From Halomarina pelagica (GTDB taxonomy: Archaea; Halobacteriota; Halobacteria; Halobacteriales; Haloarculaceae): 64,000 bases of DNA. This document shows, piece after piece, positions 26,386 to 34,780 of this stretch. The first letter of the stretch is position 1, and each line of letters opens with the position of its first letter. Position numbers and translations under genes: made by a program. The stretch lies in NCBI RefSeq assembly GCF_024228315.1, contig NZ_CP100454.1, positions 2,232,001 through 2,296,000 on the forward strand, given 5' to 3'. The notes below the pieces were generated by a model. That model did not search any database, had not been told where the DNA came from, and saw nothing but the letters and a program-made list of their open reading frames with translations.

Positions 26386-26787
26386 ATGCAGGGTAACCTT
26401 CCGCCAGAGGCCCAGGAGAAGATCGAGGAACTCCGGAACCTTCAGGAGACGGCACAGCAGGTCGCGGCCCAGAAACAGCAGGCTGAGACGACGCTGTCGG
26501 AGTCGCGCGCGGCGCTCGACCAGCTCGAGGACGTCGACGAGGGGACGACGATGTACCGCGAGGTCGGCGAGCTGCTGGTCGAGACGACCTACGACGAGGC
26601 GTCGGAGGCGCTCGAGGAGAAGGTCGACAGCCTCGAGATCCGCGTCGAGACGCTGAACAAGCAGGAAGAGCGCGTCCAGCAGCAGTTCGAGAAGCTCCAG
26701 GGCGAACTCCAGCAGATGCTCGGCGGCGGACCGCAGGGTCCCCAGGGGCCGCAGGGTCCCGGCATGGGCGGCCCCGGCGGCGACTGA
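26386..26787 (+). CDS. pfdB: prefoldin subunit beta
   Basis: 133 residues from ATG 26386. Two long coiled-coil helices (about 6-45 and 70-110) flank the short beta hairpin, as in all beta prefoldins. The final 20 residues are an unusual Gly-Pro-Gln run with three GPQ/QGP triplets. Prefoldin captures unfolded proteins for the thermosome. DUF3194 follows after 4 bp. Confidence 0.94.
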   Translation: MQGNLPPEAQEKIEELRNLQETAQQVAAQKQQAETTLSESRAALDQLEDVDEGTTMYREVGELLVETTYDEASEALEEKVDSLEIRVETLNKQEERVQQQFEKLQGELQQMLGGGPQGPQGPQGPGMGGPGGD

Positions 26788-26791
26788 ACCG

Positions 26792-27028
26792 ATGCCGAGC
26801 GACGAGGAGGTCGTCCAGGCCGCGAGCGACGCCGCCGAGGACGTCATCTTCTCGCGGTACAAACAGTCGGCGGTCCGTGACTTCGACGTCGCGGTGACGT
26901 TCGAGGAGGGCGTCCTCGACGTGGACGTCTACCTCAACGCGCCGGACGACCCCGACCCCGAACGGGTGGCCGAGGACGCGGCGCTCGCGGCGCGGGCCGC
27001 CGTCGACGAGTTGTTCGAAGAAGCGTAG
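26792..27028 (+). CDS. DUF3194 family protein
   Basis: 78 residues. The pattern DFDVAVTFEEGVLDVDVYLN followed by an Ala-rich helix is the family core. It usually follows the prefoldin beta gene, as here with a 4-bp gap, which implies linked expression. Function unknown. Confidence 0.75.
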   Translation: MPSDEEVVQAASDAAEDVIFSRYKQSAVRDFDVAVTFEEGVLDVDVYLNAPDDPDPERVAEDAALAARAAVDELFEEA

Positions 27029-27060
27029 CGGTCGTCGCTCTAATCGCCGAGTTCGCCGCC

Positions 27061-27342
27061 TCAGGTCGTTCGACCGGCGGGCGGCGTCTCGGAATCGCGC
27101 TCGCTCGCGTCGCCGCGGTAGGTGTCGACGCCGAGCGCGCGGTTCAGCGGGCACTTCTGGGTCGTCCCCGTGACGAGGAAGACGACGCCGACGAGCCCGG
27201 CGATCACCGCCACGATCAGCGTCGAGACGGGGCCGATCGCGAGGCCGACGACGCCGAAGAGCCCGGCGAGCGCTACCGCGACGAGGATCGGTCCGAGGAC
27301 GAGTCGAGCGATACGGTCGTATCCACCGACGTTCTTTTGCAT
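27061..27342 (-). CDS. DUF2892 family membrane protein
   Basis: 93 residues. NVGGYDRIARLVLG at the N-terminus is the family signature. Two membrane helices (about 14-33 and 38-58) precede a KCPLNRALG segment. Related domains occur fused to rhodaneses, but no sulfur gene is next to it here. Confidence 0.8.
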   Translation of the reverse strand: MQKNVGGYDRIARLVLGPILVAVALAGLFGVVGLAIGPVSTLIVAVIAGLVGVVFLVTGTTQKCPLNRALGVDTYRGDASERDSETPPAGRTT

Positions 27343-27490
27343 CTTATCTCACCGACCGTGTTAGGTCACCGTCACGTTTCCCCCTATCGGTCGTTTTCAC
27401 GGGTCTGGAACCGTGAGCGTCCCGTTCGGCGTACCTCCGCCGCCTCGTCGTTCCGTCGGAACGCGGGGTCGGAGCCGCTTCGCGCGGATG

Positions 27491-28249
27491 TCACCCGTAC
27501 CGCTCGGCGTGGCGCGGGCAGAACTCGGGGTCCCGTAGCTGCGCCCGTACTACCCCCTCCTGCCGGTGGGGGTTCGACAGGCGACAGCGCTCGTCGTCGC
27601 AGAAGGCCTCGCCCGTCTCGAGGTAGTGGACCGCCCCGAGGACGTACCCCGCGAGTGTCTCCGTGGTGCGGGGGTCGTCCTCGACCAGGAACTCCCCCTC
27701 GACCTCGTTCTCCAGGACCTCCCGCGGCGGCGGGTCGCCGGAGAGCAGCGCGCGACGCCCCTGTTCGCGGTAGTACGCCTCGGGCTTCGCCGGGGCCTCG
27801 TACAGCCCCGGCACGGAGACGAGCGCCGGCCGACCGAGCACGCTCACGCGCTTGTGCCAGCGGCCGTCGTGTTCCCCCCACGTGCCGAGCACGCGGTCGA
27901 GCAGGATCACGTACGCGTGCTCGGACGACCGCTCGCCGGGCGGCAGGCGCTCGCGTAGGGCGTCCTGCACCCGCAACCCGTCGTAGATGACGCCTCCGGC
28001 CCGCTCGGGGTTCTCGAGCGCGCGCTCCTCGTAGCGGACGACGCCGAGCATCTCGCTGCCCGTCTCCCGGTCGTACGGGGAGCGGACGCGCGCCCGGGCG
28101 AACTCGCGAGCGAGTCCGTCGCCCGCGCCGGCGAGGAACCGATCGCGGGCCTCCGCCTCCCACTCGCCGCGCTCGTCCAGCCAGCGCGCGATTCGATCGG
28201 CGTCCGCGACGGCGGTGGGCGCGCGGTAGACGCTGACGCGCTCGACCAT
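27491..28249 (-). CDS. haloarchaeal protein with C-terminal Cys/His cluster (DUF6775-like)
   Basis: 252 residues. An N-terminal half with EFARARVRSPYDRETGSEM and mixed strands is followed by a central YEAPAKPEAYY segment. The C-terminus carries FCDDERCRLSN, then CPRHAERYG, giving Cys, Cys, His, Cys, His spacing that could hold zinc. I place it with the putative metallopeptidase family DUF6775 on overall resemblance only; no HExxH motif is present. It is directly downstream of thi4 (4-bp gap), so the two may be cotranscribed. Confidence 0.55.
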   Translation of the reverse strand: MVERVSVYRAPTAVADADRIARWLDERGEWEAEARDRFLAGAGDGLAREFARARVRSPYDRETGSEMLGVVRYEERALENPERAGGVIYDGLRVQDALRERLPPGERSSEHAYVILLDRVLGTWGEHDGRWHKRVSVLGRPALVSVPGLYEAPAKPEAYYREQGRRALLSGDPPPREVLENEVEGEFLVEDDPRTTETLAGYVLGAVHYLETGEAFCDDERCRLSNPHRQEGVVRAQLRDPEFCPRHAERYG

Positions 28250-28253
28250 CCGC

Positions 28254-29180
28254 CTAGTCGTCGGCGGTCGTCCGCGAGGTGAGCGCGACGGGCTCTGCGT
28301 CCACCTCGAGTTCGTCGAGCGCGAGCTGGGCGGCGCGCTTGCCCGACAGCAGCATCGCGCCGAAGGTCGGCCCCATCCGCGGCAGCCCGTAGGTCGTCGC
28401 CACCGCCATCCCCGTCACCAGCAATCCCTCGTGGGTGAGGCCCGTGTGCTCGACGACCGCGTCCTCGCTCCGCCCGACCCACATCGAGTCGTGTCCCGGC
28501 GAGTCGTGTCCCGGCGCGCCGTACTGCCCGTCCTCCGTCTGGTCCATCACCCGCCCGCGCTCGCGGGCGCTCCGGACGCCCGGCGCGTCGAGGACGCCCC
28601 GCTCGTCGAGTTTCGTGACGGCCATCGCGTCGTGGCCCGTCGCGTCGATCACCAGGTCGGCCTCGACGGCGATCGGATCGACGCAGGTGAGTTCGCGGGG
28701 CAGCGCGTGCACCGGCGTCCAGTTCATGACGATGCCGCCGACGCGGTGGTCCTCGCGGATGACGACGTCGGTGAACTCCGTCATGTTCTGGATCTTCGCG
28801 CCCGCGTCGCAGGCCGCCTTGATCAGCGCGCTGCAGGCGTGGGGCCCGTCGGCCACGTACAACCCCTCGGTATCGCGCGCCGGACGGTGGTCCACGTCCA
28901 GTTCCTCGAGCACCCGCTCCGCGGGCGAGCGCACGGTCACTTTGTTCATGAGGAAACCGCCGAGCCAGAACCCACCGCCGAGGTAGTTGTTCTTCTCGAC
29001 GACCATCGTCTTCACGCCGCGCTCTGCGAGTTCGGTCGCCGCCATCAACCCCGACGGTCCCCCGCCGACGACGATGACGTCCGAGTCCGAGAAGTCCATG
29101 AACTCCTCGGTCCACTCCTGACCGATCGCGCGCGTCACGTCCGCCTCGCTCGCCTCGCTGAATCGCTCGAAATCCGTCAT
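28254..29180 (-). CDS. thi4: thiamine thiazole synthase Thi4
   Basis: 308 residues. [12 protein letters not shown] (37-48) binds FAD/NAD. Cys166 in RELTCVDP matches the active-site cysteine of haloarchaeal Thi4, which is essential in Haloferax volcanii, rather than the His of sulfide-dependent methanogen enzymes. [15 protein letters not shown] block binds the product. It makes the thiazole half of thiamine from NAD and glycine. A perfect inverted repeat overlaps its start codon. Confidence 0.95.
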   Translation of the reverse strand: MTDFERFSEASEADVTRAIGQEWTEEFMDFSDSDVIVVGGGPSGLMAATELAERGVKTMVVEKNNYLGGGFWLGGFLMNKVTVRSPAERVLEELDVDHRPARDTEGLYVADGPHACSALIKAACDAGAKIQNMTEFTDVVIREDHRVGGIVMNWTPVHALPRELTCVDPIAVEADLVIDATGHDAMAVTKLDERGVLDAPGVRSARERGRVMDQTEDGQYGAPGHDSPGHDSMWVGRSEDAVVEHTGLTHEGLLVTGMAVATTYGLPRMGPTFGAMLLSGKRAAQLALDELEVDAEPVALTSRTTADD

Positions 29181-29204
29181 ACCACCTAGTGATATTCTGT
29201 GGTA
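29180..29204. promoter_or_regulatory. inverted-repeat operator at the thi4 start (candidate ThiR site)
   Basis: TACCAC (29180-29185) and GTGGTA (29199-29204) form a perfect dyad with a 13-bp centre. It lies between the TATA-like element and the start codon, where a bound repressor would block transcription. Confidence 0.55.
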
Positions 29205-29213
29205 GTAATAGTA
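29204..29213 (-). promoter_or_regulatory. TATA-like box of thi4
   Basis: Minus-strand CTACTATTAC centred about 28 bp before ATG 29180, which predicts a leaderless mRNA. Confidence 0.45.
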
Positions 29214-29309
29214 GTTTGGGTACGACTAGCACTGGCGACCAGTCGTCGGAGAGACCCGTCTCTCGGACGCAGAGGGAGTGCTCGAAGAAGTGGCACCAGG
29301 GCTTGGATC

Positions 29310-30056
29310 TCAGTCTCCGCCCTCCCGAATCGCCCGCTCCGCGTCGGCGAGCGCCGCCTCGCGGTCGAACGCCTCGACGATCGCCTCCAGTTCCTCGCGG
29401 GGGGCGTCGCGCAGGTCGCGGGCGTAGCGGGTGATATTCGGGATCGCCCGGATCACGTTGTCCACGATCGGGACGGCCGCCGTCCGGGGCGACCGGGAGA
29501 GCGGGTTGAGGTCGACGACGAGTTCGGTCTTGCCCATCCGCCCGAGCGCCTCGGCGCGGTCGCCGTCCTCGAGCGGGACGAGCACCACGTCGGCGTCGTG
29601 GATGCCGTCGGCGTCCACCTTGGCGCGCTCGTGGTCGAGGCCGGGGACGCGCTCGTCGGCCGTCAGCCCCTTCACCTCGCCCGCGCCGTGCTCGCGCAGG
29701 TGGTCGGCGATGGCGCGCACGCGCTCCTCGGTGCGGTTGAAGAGGTTCACTTCCAGGTCAGCGCCGACGGCGTCGGCGAGTTCGACCAGTTCCGCGGGGC
29801 ACAGCGCCGCGACGTTCCCGTTGACGGAGACGACGGGGTGGCGCGCGAGCAGGAGGTGGGCGGCGGCGGCGCGCTCGGCCTCGTCGGCGCTGTCGAGCGT
29901 GCGCTCGCCGAGCAGGTAGTCGAACGCCTCGCCCCGGCCCTCCGCGATGAGTCCTTGCTTGCTGGTGATGCCCTTCTCGACGCCGGCCTCGATGCGGTGG
30001 CGCGTGAGGAGAGACTGATAGCGCGGGTGGCTCTCCGGCACCTCGATGTCACCCAT
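29310..30056 (-). CDS. 4-phosphopantoate--beta-alanine ligase (phosphopantothenate synthetase)
   Basis: 248 residues. SHPRYQSLLTRHRI near the N-terminus, VSVNGNVAALCP (about 77-88) and the terminal PNITRYARDL are the family blocks. It joins 4-phosphopantoate with beta-alanine using ATP, replacing the bacterial pantothenate synthetase/kinase order. Pantoate kinase lies directly upstream on the same strand (46-bp gap). Confidence 0.93.
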   Translation of the reverse strand: MGDIEVPESHPRYQSLLTRHRIEAGVEKGITSKQGLIAEGRGEAFDYLLGERTLDSADEAERAAAAHLLLARHPVVSVNGNVAALCPAELVELADAVGADLEVNLFNRTEERVRAIADHLREHGAGEVKGLTADERVPGLDHERAKVDADGIHDADVVLVPLEDGDRAEALGRMGKTELVVDLNPLSRSPRTAAVPIVDNVIRAIPNITRYARDLRDAPREELEAIVEAFDREAALADAERAIREGGD

Positions 30057-30102
30057 GGGGCGGGGTTTGCGAGAGTGAATGAAAAACGCCGCGCTCTCGG
30101 AC

Positions 30103-30939
30103 TCACAGCCGGGTCGCGCCGCCCGTCACGCGACAGGACCGCGCCTCGTCGTAGCCCGCCTCGCTCAGCCCGTCGCCGAGGGCGAACACCGTCCGGCCGA
30201 GCATCGCCATCGCCGCCTCGCCGCCCGCGCTCCGCACGTCCTCGACGGTCGCCTCCACGCGGTCGGTCAGCAGGTCTGCCTCCCGCGCGAACGTCCGCGA
30301 GGCGGCCATGAAGGCGTCCAGCGTGGGATCGTCGAGGAGGCGGTCGAGGGCGGCCTCCCCCGCGCGGGTGAGGCGGGTCGTGTCCCCCGTGATGATCTCC
30401 GCGGTGTCGAGGCCGCCGAAGGTGACGTACTCCACCTCGGGGCGTCCGGGCAGGCCGTCGAGGCGGCCGTGCGGCGGCGCGCCGGGTTCGAGGCGGAGAG
30501 GGACGCCGCCGCGGGCCTGCCCGACCACGTCGCCGAGTCCGGTCCCGGCCTCCACCTCGGCGGCGTGGGCGATCGCGACGAGTTCGTTCTCCGTCCGCGG
30601 GCGGAGGTCGGGGTGCGTCGGGGCGTGCGCGTCCGCCGCGAGCGCCGTCCCGAGCGCGCACGCGCCGGAGACGCCGAAGCCCGCGCTCACCGGGAGCGCC
30701 GTCTCGCACTCCACGCGCGCGTCGACGCCGAGTCGCGCGAGCACGTTCGTCACGGCCGCCATCCCCCCGCGCTCGCCGTTCACCCGCACCGTCGTCCGCT
30801 CGGCGGGGACGACCGTCACCCGAACGCCGTCGGAGAGTGCGAGGCCGGCCCCCCGCGACCCCGCGCGTGCGGGGTCGTCGTGCGGGTGGGCGCTGAAGAA
30901 GCCGGTGACGTGGCCGGGGACGAACGCGCACGCTGTCAT
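30103..30939 (-). CDS. pantoate kinase
   Basis: 278 residues. This is a GHMP-family kinase: PVSAGFGVSGACALG (about 83-97) is the phosphate-binding loop, FVPGHVTGFF is the N-terminal substrate motif, and the C-terminus has SCRVTGGATRL. It phosphorylates pantoate in the archaeal CoA route. It lies in an apparent operon with the ligase that uses its product. Confidence 0.92.
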   Translation of the reverse strand: MTACAFVPGHVTGFFSAHPHDDPARAGSRGAGLALSDGVRVTVVPAERTTVRVNGERGGMAAVTNVLARLGVDARVECETALPVSAGFGVSGACALGTALAADAHAPTHPDLRPRTENELVAIAHAAEVEAGTGLGDVVGQARGGVPLRLEPGAPPHGRLDGLPGRPEVEYVTFGGLDTAEIITGDTTRLTRAGEAALDRLLDDPTLDAFMAASRTFAREADLLTDRVEATVEDVRSAGGEAAMAMLGRTVFALGDGLSEAGYDEARSCRVTGGATRL

Positions 30940-30990
30940 GGTTCCGTCACCGACTCGGACGCTGGCGCGCTTGAATCTTACAGTTCGTCC

Positions 30991-32184
30991 TCAGTCCGAG
31001 GGGGTCGCCGTCGCCTCGGCCTCCGTCGTCGGGACCGGGCGCTCGACGGCGAGGACCGCGATCGATCCCGCCGCGAGCAGGCCGCCGAGGGCGGCGACGG
31101 TCGCGAACGGCCCCACCGACTCGGCCAGCGCGCCGCTCACGAGCTTCAGGGGGACGCTCGCGAGCGAGACGAGCATCGACCACGCCGAGAGCACCGTCGC
31201 CCGACCCAGCGACGCGGTGCGGTCGTTGAGGTACTGCTCGCTCACCGGGGCGACGAGGTTCAGGGTCGCGCGAAGCAGGAAGAACGTCGGCACCGCGAGC
31301 GCCGGGAGGAACCCCAGCACGACGACCGCGCCTCCGAGGCCGACCGGCGCGAGGTGGATCAACCGCCGGACGCCGACGCGCGTCGCGACGGCGTCGGCGT
31401 AGTTGCTCGCGACGGCGGACAGGCCCGTCAGCCCCGCGTAGAGCCACCCGAGGTCGGTCGCCGAGAGGCCGGCACGCGTCCCGATGGGCTGGACGAACAG
31501 GTCGACGCTCCACCCGACGGCGAAGAAGAACGCCGTGTAGCCGACGAACGACCGCAGCGACGGCGACCGGAGCTGTGAGAGCGCGCGCCGCGCCCCGGCG
31601 AGGGTGAACGACTCGCTCGGGTCCGTCGACGGCGGCTCCGGCACCGTGGCGACGACCGCCGCGCTGAGGAGGTTGATCGCTCCCGTGGCGAAGAACGGGT
31701 AGCGCGGGTCGAGCGCGTAGAGGTAGCCCCCCGCGATCGAGGCGACCGAGGTCGCCCCGAGCAGCAGCGCCAGCCCCCGCCCGCGGACCCGGGCGAACGC
31801 CTCCGGCTCGCCGCCCGCCGCGAGCGTGTCGTAGAGCCACGCGCTGTCGTTCCCCGAGCGGAACGTCTGGGCGACGCCCCACGCCACGTAGACGACGAGG
31901 AACTCGCCGACGCCCTCAGCGACGCCGAACCCCGCCGCCGCCGCGCCGACGGCGAGCGAACTCACCACGAGCGCCCGCCGCCGGCCGATCCGATCGCCGA
32001 CGTACCCGGTCGGGAGTTCGCTCAAGACGATGACGCCGAAGAAGACGCCGTCGAGCAGCGCGATCGACGCGAGCGAGAGCCCCCGATCCTCCAGCAGGAC
32101 GACCCACACCGGCGAGAGGAAGCCGAGCGTCGAACTCGTCATGTAGAGGTAGTACCGGAGGACGACGCTCGCGCTCGTTGTCAC
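30991..32184 (-). CDS. major facilitator superfamily transporter
   Basis: 397 residues from GTG 32184. A TTTTGCC box about 27 bp upstream favours this start over a TTG at 32211. About twelve hydrophobic helices are visible, and the loop after helix 2 has GYVGDRIGRRRAL, the MFS signature. The substrate cannot be read from the sequence; this branch includes drug and multi-substrate exporters. Confidence 0.85.
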   Translation of the reverse strand: MTTSASVVLRYYLYMTSSTLGFLSPVWVVLLEDRGLSLASIALLDGVFFGVIVLSELPTGYVGDRIGRRRALVVSSLAVGAAAAGFGVAEGVGEFLVVYVAWGVAQTFRSGNDSAWLYDTLAAGGEPEAFARVRGRGLALLLGATSVASIAGGYLYALDPRYPFFATGAINLLSAAVVATVPEPPSTDPSESFTLAGARRALSQLRSPSLRSFVGYTAFFFAVGWSVDLFVQPIGTRAGLSATDLGWLYAGLTGLSAVASNYADAVATRVGVRRLIHLAPVGLGGAVVVLGFLPALAVPTFFLLRATLNLVAPVSEQYLNDRTASLGRATVLSAWSMLVSLASVPLKLVSGALAESVGPFATVAALGGLLAAGSIAVLAVERPVPTTEAEATATPSD

Positions 32185-32324
32185 CGTGGAGAGGGAGCGG
32201 GCGAACGGCAAAAGCGATCCGGTGCCGTGAGTGACGGTGGCACGACACGGTACGGTCGCGTGAGCGGCGGTAGCACGACACGGTACGGTCGTGCGGGCGG
32301 ACGAGTTGATCGACGGCGCGGCCG

Positions 32325-32506
32325 ATCGACTGCGGCTTCGTCCTAGGGACTCAGCCGTTGGCGATCTGGGCGAGAGTCGCTGGCGCTCCTCTCGCTGGCT
32401 CCCAACGTCTTCGCCCTACGGGCTCAGCCGTTGGCGATCTGGACGAGACTCGCCCCGCCCGCCTCGCTGGCTCCCAACGGCTTCGCCCTACGGGCTCAGC
32501 CGTTGG
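32325..32506. repeat. imperfect tandem repeat (72-73 bp unit) derived from the aspS 3' end
   Basis: The segment ending CAGCCGTTGG recurs at 32361, 32434 and 32506. Each of the last two units forms a hairpin CCAACGxCT...AGCCGTTGG with an inner GCCC/GGGC stem (32402-32434 and 32474-32506). The last unit contains the true aspS C-terminal codons and its TAG; the other two are extra copies downstream of the gene. Confidence 0.75.
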
Positions 32507-33792
32507 CGATCCCGCGGGAAGAGGACGGCCTCGCGGATGTTCTCGAGACCGAGGATCGTCATGAGCAGGCGCTCCGCGCCCAGCCCGAAGCCGGCGTGGG
32601 GCGGCATGCCGTAGCGGAACATCTTCGTGTAGTACTCGAAGGCGTCCGGGTCGAGGCCCTGCTGTTCGAAGCCGGCGATGAGTTCGTCGTAGCGGTGTTC
32701 GCGCTGTCCGCCGGAGACGAGTTCCATGCGCGGGTGCATCAGGTCGAAGCCGGTCGAGAGCGACTCGTCCTCGTCGTGATCCTTGATGTAGAACGGCTTG
32801 ATCTCGCTCGGCCAGTCGACGATGAAGTAGTGACCGCCGACGTCACGCCCGAGGGCCTTCTCGGCCTCCGTCGAGAGGTCGTCGCCCCAGACGAGCTGCT
32901 CGTCGAGTTCGCCCGTCGCGTTGACGCGCTCGATGGCCTCGTCGTAGGAGAGCCGCGGGAACGCCTCCTCGGGGACCTCGAACTCGTCGGCGAGCCCGAG
33001 CACCTCGAGCTGCTCCCGGCAGTTCTCGGCGACCGCCTCGTAGGCGGCGCGCACCGCCCCCTCGCAGGCGTCCATCGCCCCCCGGTGGTCGATGAAGGCG
33101 CTCTCGAAGTCGATCGAGGTGGCCTCGTTGAGGTGTCGGGGCGTGTTGTGCTCCTCGGCGCGGAAGATGGGGCCGATCTCGAAGACGCGCTCCAGCCCGG
33201 AGCCGACCATCAGCTGCTTGAACAGCTGGGGGCTCTGGTTCATGAACGCCTCCTCGCCGAAGTAGGTGATGGGGAAGAGTTCGGTGCCGCCCTCGGTGCC
33301 GGTGGCGACGATCTTCGGCGTGTTGATCTCGGTCGCGTCGACCTCGCGGAAGTACTCGCGGACGGCGCGGAGGACCTCGGCGCGGATCTCGAAGATCGCC
33401 TTCGCCTCGTCGCGCCGGAGGTCGAGCGTGCGGTTGTCGAGCCGCGTCGGGAGTTCGGCGTCGACCTTCCCCGAGGGGTCGAGCGGGAGTTCGGGGTCGG
33501 CGGGCGCGACGACCTCGACGGACTCGGGGACGATCTCGACGCCCGTCGGCGCGCGCGGCTCCTCCTCGACGGTTCCGTCGACCCGCACGACCGACTCGCG
33601 GGAGACGCTCGTCCCGGTCTCGACGAGGTCGTCGTCCATCTCGTCCTTCGCGAACTTGACCTGTATCCTCCCGGTCTTGTCCCGGAGGATGAGGAAGGCG
33701 ATGCCACCGAGGTCGCGGAGTTCGTGCACCCAACCGGCGACGGTCACCCGCTCGCCCGGTTCGGCGTCCGCGGTGTACGTGCGGTTCTCCAT
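32488..33792 (-). CDS. aspS: aspartate--tRNA(Asn/Asp) ligase
   Basis: 434 residues. An N-terminal OB-fold domain (1-105, with GRIQVKF) precedes the class II core: motif 2 is near [14 protein letters not shown] (about 207) and motif 3 near [11 protein letters not shown] (about 405). The length and lack of bacterial insertion fit archaeal AspRS. Together with GatB in this window it probably charges both tRNA(Asp) and tRNA(Asn), but the specificity residues were not examined. The 3' end lies in a repeated hairpin. Confidence 0.95.
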   Translation of the reverse strand: MENRTYTADAEPGERVTVAGWVHELRDLGGIAFLILRDKTGRIQVKFAKDEMDDDLVETGTSVSRESVVRVDGTVEEEPRAPTGVEIVPESVEVVAPADPELPLDPSGKVDAELPTRLDNRTLDLRRDEAKAIFEIRAEVLRAVREYFREVDATEINTPKIVATGTEGGTELFPITYFGEEAFMNQSPQLFKQLMVGSGLERVFEIGPIFRAEEHNTPRHLNEATSIDFESAFIDHRGAMDACEGAVRAAYEAVAENCREQLEVLGLADEFEVPEEAFPRLSYDEAIERVNATGELDEQLVWGDDLSTEAEKALGRDVGGHYFIVDWPSEIKPFYIKDHDEDESLSTGFDLMHPRMELVSGGQREHRYDELIAGFEQQGLDPDAFEYYTKMFRYGMPPHAGFGLGAERLLMTILGLENIREAVLFPRDRQRLSP

Positions 33793-34048
33793 ACGGCCCC
33801 GTTTTCCCCGGGCGGGTTAAAGTGGGTCGATTGGCTTTGTCTAAATGATAAGTGGATGATATCTTCGGCGCACGAGGTACAGTTCAAGGGCATATCGCCG
33901 CCCCGCCCCGAGTGGGCGTACGGAGAGCCTGGGACCGGCCCCCCGACGTAGCAGACGGGGTCGATCCACGGTCGCGACGAAACTCACCGTCACGTTTCCC
34001 CCGCCAGCGACGTCTATTTGGGCACTCCTCACCGAGTTCTCTCGGACT

Positions 34049-34495
34049 ATGGCGATCAAGCGAATGGACAACGTCCTCATCGTGGTCGAGGACCTCGAAA
34101 CTGCGAAGGCGTTCTTCTCGGAACTCGGTATGCAACTGGAGTTCGAGACGTCCGTCGAGGGAGAGTGGGTAGATCGCGTCGTGGGGCTCGAGAACGTCCA
34201 GAACGACATCGCCATGATGCGGACCCCCGACGGCCACGGCCGCGTCGAACTCGCGAAATTCATCACGCCCGAGGCCACCCGCGACGGATCCGAGGAACCG
34301 GCGGTGAACACCCTGGGGATCCGCCGTATCATGTTCGCCGTCGACGACATCGACGACGTCCTCGACCGCCTCCGCTCCCACGGAGCCGAACTCGTGGACG
34401 ACGTCGCCCAGTACGAAGACGAGTACCGCCTCTGCTATGTGCGCGGCCCGGAGGGCATCGTCGTCGGGTTGGCCGAGGAACTCGACGGAGCCTAG
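34049..34495 (+). CDS. VOC (glyoxalase/dioxygenase fold) family protein
   Basis: 148 residues. MDNVLIVVEDLETAKAFFSELG opens the first beta-alpha-beta unit, and IMFAVDDIDDVLDRLRSHGAEL the second. His and Glu residues that could bind a metal are present only in part, so the reaction is unknown. The 256 bp before it contain no gene. A tnpB fragment lies just downstream. Confidence 0.75.
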   Translation: MAIKRMDNVLIVVEDLETAKAFFSELGMQLEFETSVEGEWVDRVVGLENVQNDIAMMRTPDGHGRVELAKFITPEATRDGSEEPAVNTLGIRRIMFAVDDIDDVLDRLRSHGAELVDDVAQYEDEYRLCYVRGPEGIVVGLAEELDGA

Positions 34496-34524
34496 CGGGT
34501 CGCCCCCACGCTCTTGGCGGCCAC

Positions 34525-34695
34525 CGTCTCGAGCCCGTGCGTGAACACTCGTGTCCGGCGTGTGGGTTCGAGGCAGATAGAGATGCGAACGAATCGCGGA
34601 GTGATTCATCAACGCCTGTGGAGACTGCGCTCCCTGTGGATATCTCGGTATCTGCAAAGCGCGTCGTGGAAACAGGAAGACTGCGAAAATCGTGA
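34525..34695 (+). pseudogene. C-terminal remnant of a TnpB-type RNA-guided nuclease (IS200/IS605 family)
   Basis: About 57 codons in one frame. REHSCPACGFEADRDANES is the second half of the TnpB zinc ribbon and VETALPVDISVSAKRVVE is the usual haloarchaeal TnpB tail. The RuvC domain and everything upstream are missing, and no start is present. The normal end of the tail is altered (GRLRKS then TGA). The three hairpins after it are probably the element's right end. Confidence 0.8.
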
Positions 34696-34776
34696 GATTT
34701 TCGCGTTGCCAAGGAGCTTCGCTCCTTGAGCACCCCACCCTCAAGCGCGAGCCGTCAGGCGAGCGGTAGGGTGGGG
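34683..34776 (+). mobile_element. right end of a decayed IS200/IS605-type element with three hairpins
   Basis: GCGAAAATC/GATTTTCGC (34683-34704), CAAGGAGC/GCTCCTTG (34710-34728) and CCCCACCCT/AGGGTGGGG (34733-34776) are perfect stems in direct succession. Elements of this family have hairpins at their ends and make a guide RNA from this end of tnpB. It stops 5 bp before the next gene's stop codon. Confidence 0.6.
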
Positions 34777-34780
34777 GAGT

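Noticed and set aside
29181-29309. TPP riboswitch before thi4
   Set aside because: The thi4 mRNA appears leaderless, leaving no room for the aptamer, and the conserved TPP motifs are absent.
33793-34048. Gene or insertion-sequence left end before the VOC gene
   Set aside because: Short open frames exist on both strands but none shows a known domain, and no terminal repeat matching the tnpB remnant was found.
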